NCBI GenBank assembly: GCA_934512105.1
Contig: CAKSWQ010000040.1
Location: 1 to 19,512, forward strand
DNA from: an uncultured Faecalibacterium sp.
Lineage (GTDB): Bacteria; Bacillota; Clostridia; Oscillospirales; Ruminococcaceae
DNA length: 19,512 nucleotides
Direction of reading: 5' to 3'
Position 1 is the first letter of the stretch, and each line of letters begins with the position of its first letter. Below are positions 15,806 to 19,512 of the stretch, one piece after another. The translations under genes were made by a program, and so were the position numbers. The notes beneath the pieces were generated by a model that did no database searches, was not told the DNA's origin, and saw only the letters and a list, made by a program, of their open reading frames with translations.

Positions 15806-15889
15806 GGATGCAGAAGAAAGCAAAAAAGTGCGTCCGCCGCACCGGACGCAAAACCGCAGCGACCTCAAAACAGAAAGGAGCATCGTTTT

Positions 15890-16450
15890 ATGAAAAAATG
15901 GAAGAAATTACTGGCCTGCCTGCTGGCCGGTCTGATGGCACTGGCCGTATTTACCGCCTGTGACGCCAGCGTGGGCGTGCCGATAGGATCCAAGCACGCG
16001 GATGCCAATAGCGCAAAGACGCTGTGCGATAAATTCGGCGTGACCTACGATGAGGAGCTGAGCAATAAGGCTTACAACATCGCAAACTGGGTCGCCAACA
16101 CCTCGGTGTCCTGCTCGGTCAACAAAGAGCAGACCGCGCTTACCCGGAAGGATAATGTAGACAATGTTGCAAAAACCTACCTGAAGCAGGGTTACTATGC
16201 CTCTGCCTTTGACAGCATGGGCATCGGCAAGGGCATCGGCGGCGGTATGGGCGCAGATGACTTTACGCCGGGTTTTGCAATCGAATACAACCCGGATGCG
16301 AATGGTACTTCGGACGTTACCTTTGTTCTGCCGAAGTACGACATTTACAACACCGAAGCCATGACCAAAGCTGCAGAGGGCAAGACCAAACTGGGCGCTG
16401 CCTATGTGGTAAAGGACGGCGTGCGCTACGCCGTGGTGCTGTTCGGGTAA
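15890..16450 (+). CDS. Small secreted lipoprotein of unknown function
   Basis: The 186-residue protein has a clear lipoprotein signal: MKKWKK, a hydrophobic core and the lipobox FTAC with the lipidated cysteine at C24. The mature part is about 160 residues with a Gly-rich stretch (GIGKGIGGGMGADDF) and a short ending LGAAYVVKDGVRYAVVLFG. That ending, with the spacing before it, faintly recalls the C-terminal strands of CAP/SCP-like domains. The catalytic histidine/glutamate motifs of that family are not evident, so I do not assign it. AGAAAGGAG (15872-15880) supports ATG 15890; a longer frame reaching back into rny is not credible. It is monocistronic, between its own promoter and a terminator in repeat copy B. 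Confidence 0.85.
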   Translation: MKKWKKLLACLLAGLMALAVFTACDASVGVPIGSKHADANSAKTLCDKFGVTYDEELSNKAYNIANWVANTSVSCSVNKEQTALTRKDNVDNVAKTYLKQGYYASAFDSMGIGKGIGGGMGADDFTPGFAIEYNPDANGTSDVTFVLPKYDIYNTEAMTKAAEGKTKLGAAYVVKDGVRYAVVLFG

Positions 16451-16453
16451 ATA

Positions 16454-16611
16454 AACCCTCTCAGTCACGCCTGACGGCGTGCCAGCTCCCCCGAGGGGGG
16501 AGCTTTTTGAGGTGGCGGTAAGGTTTCTCATTGCTCATAACACTTTAGCAACAAGCTTAACGGCTTGGCTCCCCCTTCGGGGGAGCTGGCGCGGGAGCGC
16601 CTGAGAGGGTT
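16454..16611. repeat. Dispersed palindromic repeat, copy B (MITE-like, with terminal inverted repeats)
   Basis: This is the clearest copy, about 158 bp bounded by perfect 11-bp terminal inverted repeats AACCCTCTCAG (16454-16464) and CTGAGAGGGTT (16601-16611). Inside are CCAGCTCCCCC on the left and GGGGGAGCTGGC on the right, and the core GGTGGCGGTAAGGTTTC (16511-16527). It starts 3 nt after the lipoprotein stop codon. I see no convincing target-site duplication. Confidence 0.78.
16484..16508 (+). terminator. Terminator of the lipoprotein gene, inside repeat copy B
   Basis: AGCTCCCCC (16484-16492) pairs perfectly with GGGGGAGCT (16496-16504) and is followed by four further T's. The mobile repeat therefore supplies the transcription terminator, 34 nt after the stop codon. 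Confidence 0.7.
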
Positions 16612-16643
16612 CAGCCCGCTGAAGGTCAGCAGGAAACCTTTCC

Positions 16644-16676
16644 GCAGCGCCGCGCTTTCGCAGAAAGCGGCGCTGC
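16644..16676. other. Hairpin in the 16612-16821 non-coding gap
   Basis: GCAGCGCCGCGCTTTC (16644-16659) pairs with GAAAGCGGCGCTGC (16663-16676) apart from a 2-nt bulge. There is no T-run on either side. I see no gene in the 16612-16821 gap, which holds only this hairpin, the hairpin at 16709-16749 and a weak 7-bp inverted repeat near 16774-16800. Confidence 0.5.
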
Positions 16677-16708
16677 TGCTGCCGTTTTCCGTTACGACCC
16701 CACCTGTG

Positions 16709-16749
16709 AAAAAGTGGCTCAGAAACGCCCGCAGGCGTTTCTGAGCCAC
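16709..16749 (-). terminator. Second minus-strand terminator beyond sstT
   Basis: A perfect 16-bp stem (16714-16729 with 16734-16749, GTGGCTCAGAAACGCC on the plus strand) with loop CGCA is followed on the minus strand by TTTTT (16713-16709). It lies about 70 nt beyond the first sstT terminator. No minus-strand gene lies between the two. Confidence 0.65.
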
Positions 16750-16821
16750 AAATTATAATAATATTCTTTCCGCTGAACATGGTCAGAGCGCCAGCGGAGA
16801 CCATTTTAAATCGTCCCACGC

Positions 16822-16861
16822 AAAAAGCAGCCGCCGCACTTTCTCGTGCAGCGGCTGCTTT
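16822..16861 (-). terminator. Intrinsic terminator of sstT
   Basis: The arms 16824-16834 and 16851-16861 (AAAGCAGCCGC/GCGGCTGCTTT) are extended by GCAC/GTGC across one mismatch. On the minus strand the stem is followed by TTTTT (16826-16822), just after the sstT stop codon. Confidence 0.9.
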
Positions 16862-16877
16862 CTTTATGCTATTGCTA

Positions 16878-18125
16878 TCAGCCCTTCAGGAAAGCCGGCA
16901 GGGGCTTGCCCTCCTTGAGCCACTGGTGATACTCGGCGGTGGCGGCAAATTCCACGTCACCGGCAGAGTTCAGTGCAGTCTCCACCGAGTCCTGCACTAC
17001 GCCGATGATGAAGCCCACGCCCACCATCTGCATGGCAATGTCGTTGGAAATGCCGAACAGCGAGCAGGCCATGGGGATCAGCAGCAGGGAGCCGCCGGCC
17101 ACGCCGGAAGCACCGCAGGCACCCAGAGCGCTCATGGCGCTCAGCACGATGGCGGCGGGCAAAGACACCTGAATGCCCAGCGTATTGGCCGCTGCCAGCG
17201 TCATGATGGTAATGGTGATGGCGGCACCGTCCATGTTGATGGTAGCGCCCAGCGGGATGGACACAGAGTACATATCCTTGTCCAGACCCAGCTTTTCACA
17301 CAGGGACATATTCACAGGGATGTTGGCGGCAGAGCTGCGGGTGAAGAAGGCGGTCAGGCCGGACTCCTTCAGGCAGCGGAACACCAGCGGGTACGGATTG
17401 CAGTGCAGATAAATAAACATGATAAAGGGAGAAACGATCAGCGCCATGAACAGCATGGTGCCCACCAGCAGCGCCAGCAGCTTGCCGTACTGGGTAAAGA
17501 TGGCCAGACCGTTGCCGGAAACATTGGTGTACACCAGACCCATGATGCCGAAAGGAGCCAGATTGATGATCCAGCGCACGATCTGGGAGACGGCATCGGC
17601 GGTGTTGGCCAGAAAGACCTTGGTGCTCTCGGCACCGATGTTCTTCATGGCAATGCCGAACATGCAGGCCCAGAACAGGATGCCGATGTAGTTGCCGTTC
17701 ATCAGGGCGCTGACGGGGTTGGCCACAAAGTTGGTCAGCAGGGTGCTCAGCACCTCGCCCAAGCCCTGCGGGATCACGTCAGACTGTGCCGCGTCGGCCA
17801 GTACCACCGTGACCGGGAACATAAAGCTGGTGATGGCCGCAATGGCTGCCGCCAGAAAGGTGGTGAGCATGTACAGCCAGATCACGGTGCCGAAGCGGCG
17901 GTCCAGCTTGGACGAGCCCTGTGCCAGCGCGCTTGCCACAATGACGAACACCAGCACCGGGGCAATGCCCTTCAGCGCACCGACGAACAGGCTGCCCAGC
18001 TCGCCTACCCAACCTGCGCCCGGCGCAACCAGCGCCAGCACCGAACCGACTGCCAGGCCGATCAGGATGCGCAGGATCAGGCTGGTCTGGTTGTATTTTG
18101 CTACAACCGCTTTCAAGGTTTTCAT
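16878..18125 (-). CDS. sstT: Serine/threonine:Na+ symporter (DAACS family)
   Basis: The protein has 415 residues, the normal length for SstT, which imports serine and threonine with sodium. It starts in SstT fashion with a conserved leucine/valine-rich first helix (SLILRILIGLAVGSVLALV). It carries the dicarboxylate/amino acid:cation symporter signatures: FFTRSSAANIPVNMSLCEKLGL with the serine-rich hairpin motif, PLGATINMDGAAITITIMTLAAANTLG with the sodium/substrate-binding NMDG, and ACGASGVAGGSLLLIP. AGAGGAGTG on the minus strand (near 18134-18142) precedes the ATG at 18125. The gene stands alone and is convergent with the lipoprotein gene. The long plus-strand open frame over this gene is a shadow. 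Confidence 0.95.
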   Translation of the reverse strand: MKTLKAVVAKYNQTSLILRILIGLAVGSVLALVAPGAGWVGELGSLFVGALKGIAPVLVFVIVASALAQGSSKLDRRFGTVIWLYMLTTFLAAAIAAITSFMFPVTVVLADAAQSDVIPQGLGEVLSTLLTNFVANPVSALMNGNYIGILFWACMFGIAMKNIGAESTKVFLANTADAVSQIVRWIINLAPFGIMGLVYTNVSGNGLAIFTQYGKLLALLVGTMLFMALIVSPFIMFIYLHCNPYPLVFRCLKESGLTAFFTRSSAANIPVNMSLCEKLGLDKDMYSVSIPLGATINMDGAAITITIMTLAAANTLGIQVSLPAAIVLSAMSALGACGASGVAGGSLLLIPMACSLFGISNDIAMQMVGVGFIIGVVQDSVETALNSAGDVEFAATAEYHQWLKEGKPLPAFLKG

Positions 18126-18170
18126 ATCGTAACACTCCTCTTACACTGTACGCCTAGTGCGCACATTTTC

Positions 18171-18326
18171 CTGTTCCTTACACGAGAACAGTTGTCATTA
18201 TAGCACATACGGCCAGAAAGAGGAAGCGTTTTCAGGCATTTTGCGGTTCGAAACCGCGTTTTTTGTAAATTTTTGCAAAACCGCCTTGAAAACTGTTCTC
18301 ATACAAAATACAGTTTTGCGGTTTTG
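18171..18326. promoter_or_regulatory. Nested inverted repeats in the sstT control region
   Basis: Perfect inverted repeats surround the sstT promoter. CTGTTC 18171-18176 pairs with GAACAG 18186-18191, and GAGAACAGTT 18184-18193 with AACTGTTCTC 18291-18300. CAAAACCGC 18276-18284 pairs with GCGGTTTTG 18318-18326, enclosing AAAACTGT 18289-18296 paired with ACAGTTTT 18310-18317. GCGGTT/AACCGC (18243-18248 with 18252-18257) is followed by six T's. They could be operators or RNA hairpins; I cannot tell which. Confidence 0.45.
18197..18202 (-). promoter_or_regulatory. Extended -10 box of the sstT promoter
   Basis: On the minus strand TGCTATAAT contains a consensus TATAAT (18202-18197) with the extended TG motif. 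The -35 region near 18220-18226 is weak (TTCCTC). The start would be near 18190, about 65 nt before the ATG. Confidence 0.65.
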
Positions 18327-18334
18327 ACGAGGGG

Positions 18335-18693
18335 AACCCTCTCAGTCATCGCTACGCGATGCCAGCTCCCCCGAAAGGGGGAGCTTTAACTCCCTCAGTC
18401 AAAACCTGACGGTTTTGCCAGCTCCCTCTGGGAGGGAGCCTTTGGCGCACCCGCAAACTTTGCACTTTAACCGAAAACTGTATCGCTATGCCAAAGGCCC
18501 CATCCCAGAGGGGGCTGTCGAGCGCAGCGAGACTGGGGGAGTTTCTTCTGGCGTGCACCCCTTCCGTCTTGCCGCTGCGCGGCAATCCACCTTCCCCAAG
18601 GGGACGGCTTTTGGTGGTGGCGATAAAGTTTCCGACGCAGCACAAAGGCGTCCCCTTGGGGGAGCTGGCGAGCATAGCGAGACTGAGGGGGTT
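18335..18693. repeat. Dispersed palindromic repeat, composite copy C
   Basis: The block begins with AACCCTCTCAG (18335-18345) and ends GACTGAGGGGGTT (18681-18693). Inside are several hairpin units with conserved flanks (CAGTC...GCCAGCTCCC), a 9-bp inverted repeat GCCTTTGGC/GCCAAAGGC (18438-18446 with 18490-18498) and, from about 18559, a near copy of element A with the core GGTGGCGATAAAGTTTC (18616-18632) and GGGGGAGCTGGC. It looks like two repeat units side by side. Open frames across it are not credible genes. Confidence 0.75.
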
Positions 18694-18762
18694 GGCTGGG
18701 CAAGCCGCACTACTTGCATCTCCAGATATCCCGTCATACTCAATTTACATACAATGCAGCTT

Positions 18763-18838
18763 TTACTTGCCAAACTGTTGCCTTTTATTGGAAAGTGTTG
18801 TATACTTATCTCGTTAAGCGCAAGTATTACTTGCCAAA
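18763..18838 (+). promoter_or_regulatory. Promoter and candidate operators of the membrane protein gene
   Basis: TTGCCT (18778-18783) and TATACT (18801-18806) are 17 nt apart. A 12-bp direct repeat TTACTTGCCAAA flanks them (18763-18774 and 18827-18838). The second copy is part of the palindrome GCAAGTATTACTTGC (18820-18834), placed about 10-20 nt into the transcript. ACTTGC occurs once more at 18712-18717. This suggests a repressor or activator site. Confidence 0.55.
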
Positions 18839-18899
18839 ATATCAGCATATTTGAAAAGAAACACTTGTCATTGCAGACGAGAAAGAGAGGGTTTTACCG

Positions 18900-19421
18900 A
18901 TGAACGAGGCCGTAACCAAGCGTTTTCTGCTTTACTTCCGCCTGATGCTGCTGGCATGGATCCTGATCGCAAACGCCGTCATCCACCTGACCGGCATGGA
19001 GTACAGCTGGCTGATCTTCCTGAGCAACATCATGATGTTCACGCTGGAGGGCGATGTGAAGGACCGCCTTGTCACCGTGGAGCTGGGCGGCCTTGTGGGT
19101 CTGGTGCTCACCGTGGCGGCGCTGCTGTCCATCAGCGCCCTGACCCCCATTCTGGGCGATTTCTTCGGCTTTATCCTGCCGCTGGCCGTGGTGCTGTTCA
19201 TCCTCATCATCCTGCACCCCTACGCACCCAAGGTGCTGAACAACGTGGGCTTTGCCTACCTGACCGTGGCCTGCATCGATATCCCTGCACTGACCGCCCA
19301 TCTGCCGCAGTTCTTTATCACCTTCATCGTGGGCTCTGTGATCTTTAACGGTGTCTGCGTGCTGCTGATGAAGCCCGCCAAGGCGCTGGCTGTGCGCAGC
19401 GTGGAGAAGCAGGGCGCATAA
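18900..19421 (+). CDS. Multi-pass membrane protein of unknown function
   Basis: The 173-residue hydrophobic protein has about five predicted membrane helices (LMLLAWILIANAVIHLTG, SWLIFLSNIMMFTL, GGLVGLVLTVAALLSISAL, LPLAVVLFILIILHPYAP and FFITFIVGSVIFNGVCVLL). I do not recognise a family with confidence; its size and helix pattern are loosely like small DUF1097-type proteins. AAAGAGAGG before ATG 18900 gives a good ribosome binding site. It appears monocistronic. A promoter starts 26 nt after its stop codon and I see no strong terminator between them. Confidence 0.85.
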   Translation: MNEAVTKRFLLYFRLMLLAWILIANAVIHLTGMEYSWLIFLSNIMMFTLEGDVKDRLVTVELGGLVGLVLTVAALLSISALTPILGDFFGFILPLAVVLFILIILHPYAPKVLNNVGFAYLTVACIDIPALTAHLPQFFITFIVGSVIFNGVCVLLMKPAKALAVRSVEKQGA

Positions 19422-19446
19422 AAAAGTACATTTCTGCCGCTATCCC

Positions 19447-19475
19447 TTGATTTTTTTGCTCCGGCGTGCTACAAT
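19447..19475 (+). promoter_or_regulatory. Promoter reading out of the window
   Basis: TTGATT (19447-19452), a 17-nt spacer and the extended -10 TGCTACAAT (TACAAT at 19470-19475) predict a start near 19482. Its gene lies beyond the window. Confidence 0.7.
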
Positions 19476-19512
19476 CAGCGTAGTTTCATCCTGTCCAAAA
19501 CATTGATGCGGA

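Noticed and set aside
16779..18203. A 474-codon plus-strand open frame over sstT
   Set aside because: Low-complexity His/Gln/Gly-rich translation; the minus strand encodes a complete SstT with all signatures and its own promoter and terminator.
18335..18693. CRISPR array, because of repeated similar hairpins
   Set aside because: The units are not regularly spaced, the repeats are palindromic with variable stems, and there are no unique spacers of constant length or cas genes.

Overview
The window looks like a chromosomal segment of a GC-rich gut Firmicute of the Faecalibacterium/Gemmiger/Subdoligranulum type (Oscillospiraceae). The clues are strong AGGAGG-type ribosome binding sites, TTGACA/TATAAT-like promoters in AT-rich gaps between GC-rich genes, a Firmicute RNase Y, LytTR/GHKL two-component genes, clostridial GH3 glycosidases, and a dispersed family of GGGGGAGCTGGC-type palindromic repeats. 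The assignment is an inference; there is no rRNA or tRNA in the window to confirm it.

Layout, left to right. (1) 1-264: the 3' end of a 4-alpha-glucanotransferase (malQ) and its terminator. (2) 333-5228: a five-gene operon (DUF1847 Cys-rich protein, polar amino-acid ABC transporter lipoprotein, permease and ATPase, and a PatB/MalY-type PLP C-S lyase), behind a roughly 500-nt leader. The leader holds a good promoter, a multi-helix RNA whose closing helix competes with an intrinsic terminator, and a second structured element before the start codon. I read the operon as regulated uptake and cleavage of a sulfur amino acid such as cystine. (3) 5243-7331: a LytTR response regulator and a GHKL sensor kinase with a 4-nt overlap. 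(4) 7332-13581: two adjacent GH3 glycosidases with opposite domain order. The first is circularly permuted and appears anchored in the membrane at both ends; the second is in the classical order and cytoplasmic. A GtrA-like membrane protein follows. (5) 13847-15764: rny (RNase Y) with its own promoter, a long leader and a terminator. (6) 15777-16508: a small lipoprotein gene whose terminator is supplied by a dispersed repeat. (7) 16822-18225, minus strand: sstT (Na+/Ser-Thr symporter), with nested inverted repeats upstream. (8) 18778-19421: an unrecognised multi-pass membrane protein with a repeat-rich control region. (9) 19447-19475: a promoter reading out of the window.

Three copies of a repeat family (13587-13782, 16454-16611, 18335-18693) sit between genes. 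They share a 17-nt core and hairpins whose stems vary while staying complementary.

The best candidates for something undescribed are the riboswitch-like leader of the DUF1847/ABC operon, the second switch-like element behind it, and the permuted, doubly anchored GH3 next to a classical GH3. All helices were found by eye as complementary strings; no folding, covariance or database search was run.
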